Source: Stachybotrys elegans
Lineage: Eukaryota > Ascomycota > Sordariomycetes > Hypocreales > Stachybotryaceae
Reading direction: 5' to 3'
NCBI GenBank assembly: GCA_020746835.1
Contig: JAGPNK010000004.1
Span: forward strand, 1,860,001-1,924,000
Length of the DNA stretch: 64,000 nt
The translations under genes were made by a program, and so were the position numbers. The notes beneath the pieces were generated by a model. That model saw only the letters and a program-made list of their open reading frames with translations, was not told the origin of the DNA and made no database searches. Below, piece after piece: positions 47,807 to 60,000 of this stretch. Positions within the stretch are counted from its first letter, which is position 1; the number at the start of each line of letters is the position of its first letter.

Positions 47807-48766
47807 TGTGATGCTGGTTGGCGGCGGCTGAGCCACGTAGCGGGCGGTCTAAGGCGCTTGGTTGGGAGTGCAAGTGTAATGTACCTGCTGGTCGGCCGTG
47901 GTCCGAGTGTCGCGGGCGTCGTTTGGTTTGGGTGCTTCGGACGGTTGCGCTTCACAACTCTCTGCCTTCTCTTGGAGAAAACGTTGTGGGATGTCAGGAC
48001 GGGAAGTAGGACATGGCTCCCGCTGCGACACCTTTTTGAGAAAGGGAGGGGAAGTAGGCGATTGTCGATCTGCTCAACGCAGCAGCGAACGAATGCACAG
48101 CATAAGGCGAGACAGCGTGCGCGTATCGGGCAAACAGGCAGGGCAACGGGAGGAGGGCGAAGCAAGACGAGGCTGAGCTTCGGCTGCCTCACGCGTATAC
48201 CTGCAGTAGCGTAGCATGGCTGCGGTACGTACTCGGGAGTCAGGCTGCGGCGACCCAGGCGGCCACGGACAGGCAAGTTGGCAAGGTTGGGGTTCAGCTG
48301 TATCCATTTTGTGGGTGAAGGATCCCTGCAGATTGTTACACTTGGAGGGAGACTGGTTGCCTCTTGAAGTTTAGCTGGCTTCAAGAAGAAGGATGCGGCT
48401 ATCGGGTAGATGCATGGTGAAATTGGCACTACTAATTAAAAAGAAAAGAAGAAGACGACATCACGCGACTTGGTCCCTGATATCAAGAATCAAGAAGACG
48501 TCATTCATCCCCAGCCCCAAGGGATGGGTGATAGCGTGATCTTGATTCGACAAGCTGAATTCCGTTCCAAGGCAACAAAAATAGGGCATCAAAAAAATAA
48601 ATAAAATAATAAAATAAAAAAATAGAAGAAGAAGACCCCTGTTCTCGCTGCTCAACCTTAATTGGTGGCGGCTTCACATTCCTAGCAGTCGCAAAGTCCA
48701 CATCCTTTTACATAAAGCGCTGTCGCCTCTGTACATATTCATATATCCTCACTCGGGACCCGGCTG
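47807..48766. other. Intergenic
   Basis: 960 bases between the membrane-protein start and the GH3 gene end. The half near 48,580-48,640 is A-rich (AAATAAATAAAATAAT-type) and probably part of the GH3 3' flank. Frames of 200-260 codons overlap the start of the membrane-protein gene on both strands, but are shadows or chance frames. Confidence 0.5.
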
Positions 48767-50953
48767 TCAGAAATTCCTGACACACTCTTCATCTCCCGCA
48801 TACGCCCCAATCTCGACATTGATGGACTCGGACGCAAGACTCCATTCTCCTTGGTCCCAACGCTTCAACGGCCGCGTCGACGCCGGTATTTCCACTGTTT
48901 TTGCTTCTCCCGCCTCCAAGTCTACGGGCGCAAACCCGAGGAGAACACGCCGAGGCCGGTGTGATCCTTCAATCACGCCGTAGACCTGAGCGACGTATCG
49001 GCCTTCCCGTGGACCAGTGTTCTCAACCGATGCCCGTACAACCAAGCTGTCCTGCTTAATCCCTGCCTCGAACTCGAGCTGCGATATCTTGAATGATGTG
49101 TAGGATAGACCGTAGCCTAGCGGATACGCCGCCTTGACGCCGAGGTGATCGAGAAGTCGTTGGCCGAACCACTCGTCGTATGTGATTTTGGTAGCATCAC
49201 GGTCGAAAAATGGAAGATGCTCTTCTGTCGTCGGGATGGAGAACGGGAGCCGTCCACTAAAGTTGGCATGGCCAAGGAGGAGATCCGCCAGTGCATGGCC
49301 GCCTTCACACCCGCTGTACCAGCTATACAGCACTGCGGCTGGCAGCTTGTCCCATTCTTCCATGATGACAACGCCGGCAGCGACAATGCAGACCACAGTG
49401 CGTGGATTCACCTCTGTACACGCCTTGATAATCTCGACGTCTCTCGGTCGCAACCGGAGACTGTGACGGTCCCCGCCAGCTCCAAGCCCGTAACTGTCAT
49501 CACTGATATCCCCCGGCGCCTGCTGATTCAACATCATGGCCTTGACCTTTTCGACCCTCTCCGAGCCATCAGTTGGCGGGAGTATCTTCATCAGGCCCGG
49601 GTTGGTGGTGAAGGGCGGGATGGTGTATTCGCCCTCGTCTCTCCAGTCGTAGCCCACAACTACCACAGCAACTTCACTTGCAGAAGCGGCTTTACGAGCC
49701 TGCTCTACGTCATCAGAGTCTTCCAGGAGAACCTGGGCCTTGGGAAGAGCTGCCTGCAGTCCTTGGAAGGGAGATACCACTATCGGGCACCGTACAGCCG
49801 AAGATCCCCTATCGCCAGTATTGTTCGAGTTGGCAAGGCGGCCAATAACGGCGACACTGGACACCTCCGCGCTCAGTGGCAACGTGAGATGACCGTCGAC
49901 CTCTTTGTTCTGAAGCAGAACCATGGACTTGACTGCTGCCTCCTTGGCCAACTGCTTATGCTCGTCGCAAAAGACAACGTCCATCGACGGGTTACTCACG
50001 TCCCGCCTCACAGCGTCACGAATCTGCTGTCCGAGAATGGCCAAACAAGCCCGATCGATGTCGGACTCATGGATCGTGCCTGCCTCAAGCGCCTGCTTGA
50101 GTGTCAGGCTTCGGATATTCTGAAAAGGCGCCTCGATATCCAAGCCATTCTTCAAAGACAGAGGGCCATCGCGAAGCCCAAAGAGGAAATCTGAAATGAC
50201 AAAACCTTGAAACCCCCATTGCTCACGCAGGATATCCGTGAGCAGCTCCTTGTTCTGGCCAGCGAATTCCCCGCGGACAGAGTTGTACGACGACATGACT
50301 GATGCAACACCCTCTTCAATGATGCGGCGAAAGTGCGCCAGGTATACCTGGTGCAGGACAGGCTGCTCGACCTCAACGTCAACCTGGAAGCGGGCATTCT
50401 CCATCGAGTTGAGCGCATAGTGCTTCACACAAGCCATCATGTTCTTCTGGACTCCTCGCACCAGCGCGGCGCCGAGCTCCCCGAGGATGATGGGGTCCTC
50501 TCCGTATGTCTCCTGGATCCGACCCCACGCTGGATGCCGCGGCAGGTTGACGCAGACGCCTGCAAAAAAGTTGGCACCCTGAGCCCGACACTCGCGCCCG
50601 ATGGCGAGCCCGATGCGCTCCTCCAGCGACACGTCCCAGGAGGCGCCTCGGGCCATGGGTACGGGGAAGGCAGTCGACTCGCCCAGCACACAGCCTCGCG
50701 GCCCGTCGGCAAAGCGGACACCAGGGATTTCCAGGCGGTCGATCTGGCCGTGGACAATGGGTGTTTTGTTGTATCCCTCGAGTAACATGGATGCCACACC
50801 TGGCCAGAAAGCCTCGTCGCCATCGAGGAGAGACAGACGCTCATCGAGAGTCAGCTGCGCCAGCAAAGTATTGGCGATGGAAGTGGCATCTGCTATGCCA
50901 TCACGGGTGGCGTGAACCGCATCGTTGAAGTTGAACTCTTCTTTCCCCGACAT
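48767..50953 (-). CDS. Glycoside hydrolase family 3, beta-glucosidase type, no signal peptide
   Basis: Single exon, 728 residues, ATG at 50,951-50,953. The GH3 N-terminal barrel includes Gly-Val-Arg-Phe-Ala-Asp-Gly-Pro-Arg-Gly (78-87), Gly-Arg-Ile-Gln-Glu-Thr-Tyr-Gly-Glu-Asp-Pro (144-154), the substrate-binding Lys177-His178, and Val-Ile-Ser-Asp-Phe with Asp255 as the expected nucleophile. The C-terminal domain contains the Trp-Tyr-Ser-Gly-Cys-Glu-Gly-Gly-His-Ala motif and the Pro-Leu-Gly-Tyr-Gly-Leu-Ser-Tyr-Thr motif, then a fibronectin-III-like end. Many GH3 enzymes have Ser-Asp-Trp at the nucleophile; here Phe follows Asp. No secretion signal, so a cytosolic enzyme acting on small beta-glucosides is likely. 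Substrate cannot be decided from sequence. Confidence 0.93.
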   Translation of the reverse strand: MSGKEEFNFNDAVHATRDGIADATSIANTLLAQLTLDERLSLLDGDEAFWPGVASMLLEGYNKTPIVHGQIDRLEIPGVRFADGPRGCVLGESTAFPVPMARGASWDVSLEERIGLAIGRECRAQGANFFAGVCVNLPRHPAWGRIQETYGEDPIILGELGAALVRGVQKNMMACVKHYALNSMENARFQVDVEVEQPVLHQVYLAHFRRIIEEGVASVMSSYNSVRGEFAGQNKELLTDILREQWGFQGFVISDFLFGLRDGPLSLKNGLDIEAPFQNIRSLTLKQALEAGTIHESDIDRACLAILGQQIRDAVRRDVSNPSMDVVFCDEHKQLAKEAAVKSMVLLQNKEVDGHLTLPLSAEVSSVAVIGRLANSNNTGDRGSSAVRCPIVVSPFQGLQAALPKAQVLLEDSDDVEQARKAASASEVAVVVVGYDWRDEGEYTIPPFTTNPGLMKILPPTDGSERVEKVKAMMLNQQAPGDISDDSYGLGAGGDRHSLRLRPRDVEIIKACTEVNPRTVVCIVAAGVVIMEEWDKLPAAVLYSWYSGCEGGHALADLLLGHANFSGRLPFSIPTTEEHLPFFDRDATKITYDEWFGQRLLDHLGVKAAYPLGYGLSYTSFKISQLEFEAGIKQDSLVVRASVENTGPREGRYVAQVYGVIEGSHRPRRVLLGFAPVDLEAGEAKTVEIPASTRPLKRWDQGEWSLASESINVEIGAYAGDEECVRNF

Positions 50954-50962
50954 GGTGGTGAG

Positions 50963-50990
50963 TCGTCCCGTCCCGTCCCGTCTCGTCTCG
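50963..50990. repeat. CGTCC/CGTCT pentamer repeat at GH3 start
   Basis: Five to six copies of a CGTCC or CGTCT pentamer beginning about 10 bases upstream of the GH3 start codon, in the 5' leader. Confidence 0.7.
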
Positions 50991-51090
50991 GATCAACCTG
51001 TTCTGCAGTACTGGCGAGTAGCCTAGCTTGCTTGCAAAAGTGCCATTCGGTGGAATGGAATCGACCCGGGCATTGTCGGAGTCGTATGTT

Positions 51091-51117
51091 TCCCCCTCCC
51101 CCTCCCCCTCCCCCTCC
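51091..51117. repeat. (TCCCCC)n microsatellite
   Basis: Four full TCCCCC hexamers plus a part unit, about 140 bases upstream of the GH3 start. On the GH3 strand it reads as a GGGGGA purine tract. Confidence 0.8.
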
Positions 51118-53610
51118 AAATAATGCGGAGTCGCACCTTGGTTCTTAATTCATCGTCAGGCATCAGTGCCTACTACCAAACCAATCGCGGCAAGCAGCCA
51201 AGCTTGTGCCGAGTCACAGCTGGAGGGTCTCTGACCACGTGTGGGATGCCGCAGCTTCCCCACGATTGGCGATGGTGTCCAATGTGTTCCCGGCTAAATA
51301 TGGCCGGGTGATGTCACCTCTGTCTCATCACATACTACCTACTAATGGATTGAGGTAACAGGTATCGCCGACACGTATATTTGTGCCGGTTTTGGTCAGC
51401 ACCGTTACTTAATGAAGATTCGGTTGCATCATTGCGGCGGACTGCATACACTCATGCGCAAAGTCAAGGAGCAGTTCAATTGAACTCTTGCATCAGTTTT
51501 CGACTAGCAACAGCCACTGGTACTATCTCAGGAATCCTCCCACAATCGTACACCCACATTCCTACAAATTCCTCTGTTCGTAAATTGCTGCTTCAAGTAC
51601 ATATCATACACGGACTCTCTCCCCAACGTTTAGCCTCTAAGCTCGATTGGCGGTACTCCAGCTGGTAGCCGGATCAACCAGGTGCTGCTCTACCTCGACG
51701 ACGGGCATGTTGCCGAGAGTCCTAGCCGTATGGGCTGAACCGACGGAGCCACGCTTCTCTGCGCGCTGGCCCATGACTCTCTGCGAAGCCCTGACGGCGG
51801 GAGAGATGCTGTGGCGATGGATAGACCTGTGAGTCGGTTGGTGAGTCCTGTGTCCTCATAGCGTGTTGAGAGTGCTGGATTGCCACACTGGAAAGCCATG
51901 ATTGATGGTTTAAAAGGTAGTTGCGTAGCGATGTACGGGTGTTTGAGTGTGATTGCTTGTTGTATTGCTTGTGGTGATGATTCTGATGAGACGAATTCGA
52001 CTAAATGACAGAGGGAAAGCCAGATGATTTATACTTGAGAAGGCCCCAGGTGATACCCCCATCATCACCAGCTTGAGGCGGTGATGGCCTCATCGTCATA
52101 ATTCAGCATTGGTAAGGCTCCGGCGCTCATCATGCCCCTTACATCACCCCTGAACAACCACAATCATGTCGCAACGCCGATCGCTCTAGCAACTCGTCAA
52201 GTGAATGAATCTGAACCGAACCAAACGAGGCATGCGATGACAGGTGAAATACAGCCGCTGTGTCCAGGGAGGCAAACCGTTGCAAAGAACACCCAATAAG
52301 ATTGCTCCTCTATATTGCCATGACGAACACCTGCCTCCCTGTTCATTCCATGCTGACCATGAGCCCTCCCCCAGATCGGCGAACCTTGCAGATGGAATCG
52401 CCACCAAGGGTCTTCGAAATACTCTCAAGGCAGACGAAATCACCATCTTTCGACCCGCATCCTTGGTGCCCCATCAAGTAGTTGACCCTCCAAAATGCCC
52501 TTGATTGCCACCGTCAACGTTGAAATGCATATCTATCTCCTGGGTGGCAACTGCGTCAGCCCACTCGCTGCCCAACTTGGCCATGTTGCCAATCCTCTGA
52601 GGGGGCGGGCACGTTTAGGCGAGGCCCATTGCTGCAAGACTGAGCTGAGTGAGGATCCATGCCCTCAGCCTCGATAATAACGCCATCACGTACACAGCCA
52701 CCTTTCCATTCTCCAACTTGGTGCTTCAAGATGGATACGTCACTGAAGCAAGACCCAGAGAGCTCTGGCTCACTGGGTAAATGCGACTCCACGAGCTCGC
52801 TAGATCCGTCGAGGTCCAAGGCATTCAACTACACATGTTGCTTTTTCAGGCTCTGGGAGTACGGGACGTGGCCGGCAATTTAAGGGGATGAAGGCACATA
52901 CTTGCAATCACTTCTGGGATATTCTACCTGCGCATGAAAGCGCAGACCTACGACATCATAGCCAAACATCACGCGGCATATCACAAAAATAAGTAAACAC
53001 TTTTATGCTGCCTCTGCTGCAAATACCTAGTCCTGGGCATAGAAAGGATAGGAGAAAAAAAAACAAACCCCGTCTATTCCATCACAGCCAGCATGTGGTA
53101 GGCAGATAATGGTAATGCAATGCCCGCAAATTCCACAACCGCTCATCCCTCAGATAAAACCAGCTTAAAAAAAAGAAAGAGAGGAGAAAATAAAACAGAC
53201 AGACGGAAACCAGGGCTATAAGAGCCTGTCATAACAACAAGAGGTATATGATATGATGTGTGTATGCTTGCCATCCTGCCCCAGTACCAGGGAAAACGCC
53301 ACTTGTTTCTGCCTCCCCATCAGCCTCCAAGTGCCCCAGCCTAGCTATATCGCATGGTGGTGGCGAGGCGTATGGGATTAGGCTCAAAAAGAAACCCCCA
53401 AATCTCGGCTAGCGAAAAACGCCCAACGCAACGATATGTTGATGTAATGATAAATGGTTCATCCACATGCAAACGCCGTATGTTGATGCCCATGCCCAGT
53501 TGGCAATGACCGGGCTTGTGTCGTAGACTCATCACCTGCATTCTTCTGTACCCCCCAACTTCTAGCATTCTTCATAGGCCGGCAAAGTCCTTTGCCTTTG
53601 CTCTTCCATG

Positions 53611-56600
53611 CTAAACATCTTCTTCGATCATCGCTCGGACATCTGGCTCGTTCAATAGAATGCGTTTGCCCAGTTCTTCAGGGGCATGGCCATCTCGAAT
53701 GGCTCCAAAATCCAGAATCTAGTTTGGCCAGTGTCAGTAAGGTGCGAGGATTATAGCCAATCTGAACGGCCCGTAGTGATGGGGACGACTTACCTCCACA
53801 TATGTTAATTGGTCTCGTTGTACCGCTGCCACACATCGCCTTTCATCAAACTTGACTTGCCACACACCACTCAAGTCCGTCAACAAGTCCTGAACACACT
53901 CTCCGGTCCGAACGTCCCACATCTTGACCGTCTTCTCACTCCCGCTTATCACTTTGCGGCCGTCGTGCTGGAAGCAAGTGATGGCGCCAGTGTGAGCCAT
54001 CAACGTGTTTCTACACTTGCCGGTTTCCGGGTCCCATATACGGAGCGTCGAGTCCGCAGCGGCCGAGACCAACCGCTCGTCGCGAAGGTCCAAAAGTCCG
54101 ACAAGGAGGCTGTGCCCCTCGAGGGTGTGCAGACAAGAACCGGTTGCCAAATCCCAGATCTTGACAAGCGAGTCCATCGAGCCAGAGATGCACCGGTTGC
54201 GCTGATGGTCAAGCACAACCGAGTAAACCTTTTGGGAATGACCTTGGAGAATATGCTGCGGTTCACCCGTGCTGATGCGCCAGACCCTTACCGTACTATC
54301 ATACGAGCCGCTGACGAGCGTGTCTCCATGGGCCGAGATCGCCCGCACCGAGTGTGTGTGGCCGGCGAGGACGCGAATAAAGTATGGGCAGTCTGACTCC
54401 TGTGCTGGTGGCCCTGTCTGAATATAACGGCGTGAGCCAACCTCTGGTAGTCTCCAGACACGCAAATGGTTGTCGCGCGAGCCCGTGATGATGAGGGGCT
54501 TCTCAGGCTGCATGATGGCTTTACCAGTGGAATCCTTGCCGGTCTCGGTGGGCATCAGAATCTGCAGGCAGCGCACAGTACTAGTGTGCCCATAAAACAC
54601 CTGCTGACAGAGACCCCTCTCGATGTCCCAGACGCGGACCGACCGATCTGTAGACCCCGAGACCAGCATGTTACCCTCGTACTGTAGCGCCCACACACCT
54701 CCCTCGTGGCCCTCGAGCTTCTTGCGCAGCTTGCCAGTCTTTGTGTCGTAGACATGAATCAAGGTATCGTCGCTTCCCGTAATGATCTTGTCATCATCAA
54801 ACTGCAGGCAGGTAATGACATGGCGAGGGTGGGCGGCGAAGGCAACGTGGCCCGGCTTAACTTCACCACTGGTCCAGCTCTGACGGATCATGTAGTGTCG
54901 TCGGTACAAGGACTTGAAGAGATGCAGCTGACGAAGACTGGGGAGCCCCAGCTGAGGGTCTGGGACTGCAGCGGCCGCGGCGTTGGCGGCAGACAAGGGC
55001 CCTTCGGATTTGTGCTGCCTGGCCTCGAGCTGGCTTCTTTCATCTCGAGCCGCAACGGCGTCTTGCTGTGCGCTGGCCCGTCGCTTGGAGCGCTCAGAAG
55101 CAGTGTAGGCGTTGATACCGCGCTTGCGCTTCGAGCTTCGCGACCTGGGAGCCAGATCGCTCCGGATCGATCGCGTCAGCTCTTGTTCGGAGGATGTCAG
55201 ACGATTCTGCATGCTCATGTCTCTCTCAAATCCGGTGGCGCCTTCGGGGTCTTGCCAGCCCCAGCCTTGAACGATGGCCTTGTTGAGCTCGCCGGGCGAA
55301 AGGGTAAAGCCGTCGCGGTCGAACAACTCCTTCCAACCGGTCTCGTTTCGGTCAACAATGTTTCTCCAGTGCTTGGATACTTGGGCAGCACGACACAGAT
55401 CACGGTGGTTCAGGTACGAAAGCACATGGTATCCTAGCTCCAGGGGAAGCTGGCGGATAAAGTCGCACTTCAGAGCCGGGTTGACGGCGTCGGCGATGAC
55501 ACGCAGTGTCGGGCGAGGGCAGCGGCGGAGGAACTGGTACATCATGAATGTCTTCATCTCTGTCTTCATCGAGTCAAAGGCTTCGAGGAGCGTCTGGGTA
55601 TCGACGACGACGGGCTGGTTTTCGTTGGGGGAGCCGGCCCGGGCCAGAGCTCGAGAGCTCCTGCCCACACGTGCGAGCTCCATGCCTGTAGTCTCCTCGG
55701 CGAACTGTGTGTCCTCTGTCCAGGAACCGGAATGCCCAGTGGTGGTTGTGAGAGCGCTCGACTGACCTTCGTCGTCATGCTCAGCAGAATGTAGTTGGGC
55801 GGCTGCTAGGGTGGGAGATAATCTCGGACTAGGAAGACTAGCATCCTGGGCAGCCACGATGTCGATGGTCGGCCTGGACTGGAAGGAGCGAATGGCGTTG
55901 GGAAGGGAGTCATCGGGATCAGGGAAAGGGTCCGGGTCTGTGTCGGTCACGGGCGGAGTGGCAACATTGCTACTGAAAATGGTATGTGAATCGCTGCCAG
56001 CAGGACTCGCGGCATCGTAGAGACCAGCACCGGACGAGGTAGACTGGGAGGTGGGACCCGATTCGGTGGAAGTCTGGGAACGGTCCAGGTTGATAGATCG
56101 ACGGCGACTTTGACGCTCCGCTTGGGCGCTCGAGGGCAGCTCAGAGGTATCTGGTGTGGCCAAGAAACCCGAGTTCACTCTCTGTAGTCTGGAAACCGTG
56201 TTGCTGTTGGCGTTGCCTCCAAGGCTACTGGCAACGGCACCGTTACTACTACTCGGCCCGACGGTTCCCGCATTGGTACTGCTGGCTCCACGGGACGCAG
56301 ATCGACGAGGTTTATCGGAAATCGAGGCGAGGTGGGACGAGCGAGATAGTTGATGGGATGGCCGAATAGCGGCACTGGTCGGTGCAGAACTGGGAGACTC
56401 GGCGCGGGTGGCTCTGGGCTGACGAAGATTTCGGGAATATGCATCGCTAGGAGATCGGGAAGAACGTCGCAGAGCGCGGTTTGAAGTCGGGGTCTTGATG
56501 GGCAAGCCAGCCGCAGCATATTCCTTCTTGATAGCGGCCGGAGTGGAACGGTCGGCAGCGATTTTCCTCATCTGTCATGAAACGGTTAGGGCGAGAGTGC

Positions 56601-57040
56601 TACTGGGAGCGAACCATAGGAGGGGAGGGTTGTGCCACGGTGCACTAGGGCTAACTTACTGGGCGTTGGTCGGGGTCAAAGTCGTCGTGCTCAACCTCGT
56701 CCTCATCGTCGTCTTCATCCTGAGGAGGCATGATGTAGGAAAACTGAGTGAGTTCTGGAGGCGTAGGCTTCATGGCAAGGGGATACTCCTTGGTGTCGAG
56801 GGACTCGAGCGGGTTCGGATCTCGGACGAAAACATGAGGAAACTTGCGGGTAAGGCGGGTGGTGGTGGTAACTGTCTTGGTCTCGACGCACTCGCTGACT
56901 TCAAGCTGGAAGCGACGAGGACCATTCTGACTGCTGGGCCCAGCGTTTGGGCTGGTGCTCTCGGAGAAGTTGACAGAGATGGTTTGGGCGCTCCTGGGAC
57001 GTCGAGGCTCTAGGCCGTGGCTCGAAGGCGAGGGCGTCAT
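53611..57040 (-). CDS. cdc4: F-box WD40 protein, Cdc4/FWD-1 type, SCF substrate receptor
   Basis: Three exons: 56,660-57,040, 53,794-56,571 and 53,611-53,718, all joined in frame (GTAAGT donors, CTAACC branch and ACAG acceptor in intron 1, CTAG in intron 2); 1,088 residues. A stop lies upstream in frame, so ATG at 57,040 is the first available. Residues 1-440 are Ser-rich and probably disordered. A helical dimerisation-like segment lies at about 450-497 and the F-box at about 498-535 (Leu-Pro-Leu-Glu-Leu-Gly). A nuclear signal Lys-Arg-Lys-Arg lies near 608. Eight WD40 blades run from about 708 to 1,050, as in yeast Cdc4. The final short exon encodes a tail ending Met-Ile-Glu-Glu-Asp-Val. Such proteins bind phosphodegrons and pass substrates to SCF ubiquitin ligase. 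Neurospora FWD-1 targets the clock protein FRQ; the same target here is inference. Confidence 0.93.
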
Positions 57041-60000
57041 GGCGGCGATACCCGCTGCGCGGATGGCGGGCTTGGGAGCGACGGAGGTAGCCTTATCCTC
57101 GCGAGCAGGGCGTCGGGCGAGACGCGTCAGTGTTCACTTGCTGCGGACTTGGTGTTGTGCTGATTCTATGCTTGATCGAAGCAGCGGGTGTGGAATGGGA
57201 CCGGGCGGATGGGCGATCGATGTGGGAGAGAAAAGGCTGGCTTGGAGATGCTGGACGGGGGGAAGAAAACGCGGGTACGGCGGAGCCACTGTGTGTGTGT
57301 GTGCGTGTGGTGTGGTGTGGGAAAGTGACAGTGAGGATTCCTTTGCTCCGTAATAGTGGTTAGTACTAATTAGTCGGTAGGCTACGGAGGACTGCCTTAC
57401 TGGAGGTTGGTCCTTTAGTTGGCCTCAAGCTGTTGGTTCCAAGGATGATGGGAAGCGCACAGACATGCATGCAGCGCCAGTCCAGTATTATTACTTGGGC
57501 TCTCAGTGGTCAGCCTCCTCTGCCTTGCCTCAAAGGAGGTACCTGGTACGTAGGTACTAACCTGTCTCACCTCATCCAAGTGGCCTGCCTTATTATTGTG
57601 TGCGAGACGGCCCATCAAATGCAGCATGGTGGAATCGCAAAGTCCAGACCTACCTATCCCGAAGACCACCTAACCTTACCATGCGTCAGGCCATGGTGCA
57701 CGCCATCATCGATGTGCAAGTACTCGACCTCTCCTCCGAAGGCTGAATCAGGCCATGGCGGGGATAGACGCAGTCGGGCTCATGTGAGGAATGATTATCT
57801 GTCATGCAAAGACACACAGACAACTCCACGCGACGGCACTGCACTGACTAGCTGCTACGTCGACGAGCACTTTGCCGTCAGTTCATCACTACATACTGTA
57901 CGTGCCAGCCAGCATTACCACATGCGTTTCGGGCTTATCCGAGCCGGGACTGTATCGGACCACAGCTGGCCTGTTTGCTCGAAACAATCCAAGCATGGAT
58001 AAGTAGCAATCAGAGTTCGGGATATAGGGCGCGCAGGAAACAAACAATCTACTTACGGAATAAGGAAGTGCCACGAGGCGCCTCCATCTCGTGCACTGAA
58101 GAATTCTTGGGCCACAGGACTTCTTAGTCGGGTACTCGGCATAGCTTCTGGGGCAGCCACGTTCTTTGCAGATCGTTACGACGTAAAGAAAGAGAAGCAG
58201 AAAAAAAAGGATGAGAAAAAAGCCATATCTAGGCTATGGATGATGTGGCATTTGGCCCATGTATCCAACCTTGCTGAAGATGAATACGGTTGGTGTATGT
58301 ACTCGCATCTTACAATAAAATTCAGGTTCAGCTTCCGTATGTTAGCTTTGTAATATTTTTGGGGCAAGGTGCTCTGCTGTCCCATTACAGTGTGTAATAC
58401 AGTGGGGATGAAGTACCGAAGTAACAGAAAGCCACTTTTGGTCCCCTGCCTTCATGATGACCAGGCCCAAAAGGAGGGTCCAGTTTTGGGCACTGGCCAT
58501 TATGAGACCTACTTGCAGGGGGACTAAAAATGGCTCTTATTAAGTTCGGTACTTTGACCCACTATTTTGCACACTGTGACTAGACCAGAGAGTGACTTGT
58601 GCTAAAAATTTTGTAAAGCTAAAAAACGGAAGCTAAAGGTGAATCTCATTGTACTGGCAACGCAAGGTCTCGGATGCAAACCAACTACACCTAGGTACCC
58701 CGAAAAGGCGTGGCTGTTCCAGGAGTAGACTGCAGGTCTCTAGCAGGCCGATGTAGGGCCACGGGGAACTTGGTCTTGACTTCAATGTTTGCAGCTTGGC
58801 GGTTGGTTGTGAATCAGGTGAGGAAGGCGGGGGCGAGGGTGTGCCTGCATGGTGCAGGAGCCAGGAGCCATGAGGCAGCAAGCAGGAAGGAACAAAAGAG
58901 AACCTTACAGCACCCGCCCATGAATGGAAGCGCTAGCAGCCCAGTCAAGTGGAGCACCTCAGTGCTTACAGTCAATCAGGTGCAGACAGAAGAAAGAATC
59001 TGCACGAGGTGCAAGTGGGAGCGCACCTAAGCGCCGTAGCTCTTTTAGGCCAAAGCGGGCTCCGCTCCCTTCTCCTTCTCCCATCCATCCCATCTGCCAT
59101 CGGGTTCAGGAGGTCAGGTGTTTCCGCAAGTGAGTTGGTTGGCATACCTTCAAACTGCACTTTCTTTCCGACACTGTCTCCGGGCCTTTGTCGGAAGCTC
59201 TTTGAACGGATGAAATGGACCAAGGCAGGGGGTGCAAGGGCCTGCCTGCATGAAGTGGTGCACAAATGCGCAAAATGCTTGGGCCAGAATCCTGTTGCCA
59301 TAGTTTGGCCGCATGCGACGCAACCTCATTCTGTCGCAATACTGTCTCCAACTAACTCTTCGCCCTATTTTGCTGGACTGATGGCTGGGCTGCAATATCT
59401 TGGGACTTGGCGGCGTCGGCGTGGCGCTTATACCAAGGAGATACATGAGGGCACCGCTTATCGTCATCCACTCCCCAAATGTACCAGACCACTGGAGCCA
59501 AGATTCATCTTCCATCTGAGCTTCCTCCCTTGGGAAGGCACCAGCCACCACATCTATGAAATACATAGTACGTACTAGGTAGCCTGTGTGCCCTACCTCA
59601 GGGCAAATGCACTTCCTGTATGTCTGAAACTTCGCCCGCCAAGAGGTCTGAGATGCCATGAACTGCACATACCTTGTGCCGGGCACCTTACGCCCCCAAC
59701 TCTTTCTCCCCCTGTGTCCGGGCACAGATTTCTTGTTTCGTGCAGCGTGAAACGACCCAAGCTGACCTTTCGAGGTCCAAAACGTCTCCGTGATACACGC
59801 AGAGCTTGTCATCACGCACGAGGCTAGGTGTATACCCACAGCTGCTCACTGCATCCCAGGCTCCAACGTCATTGACAGGCTACTTAGTACTCTTGACCAG
59901 TTGCGTGGGCGCTTTTTAACAAGCTGCCAGCGGACCGAGCAAGCCAGGCATCACTAGCCGCTTCGCAGGTGTTCTAGAACTTCCACAAGATGCCCAGTAC

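Larger units (their letters stand above)
50954..53610. other. 2.7 kb intergenic region
   Basis: Contains the GH3 promoter and, at the right, the 3' flank of the F-box WD40 gene, including A-rich stretches near 53,050-53,190. Two simple repeats lie near the GH3 start. Small open frames (60-95 codons) occur on both strands without recognisable domains. I see no supported gene. Confidence 0.5.

Noticed and set aside
47423..48429. Frames of 208 and 263 codons near the start of the unknown membrane-protein gene
   Set aside because: They overlap its first exon in other frames or the promoter and show no family resemblance.
59150..59839. 229-codon minus-strand open frame as a gene
   Set aside because: No domain, biased composition or intron context; it overlaps an equally long frame on the other strand, as expected by chance in GC-balanced DNA.
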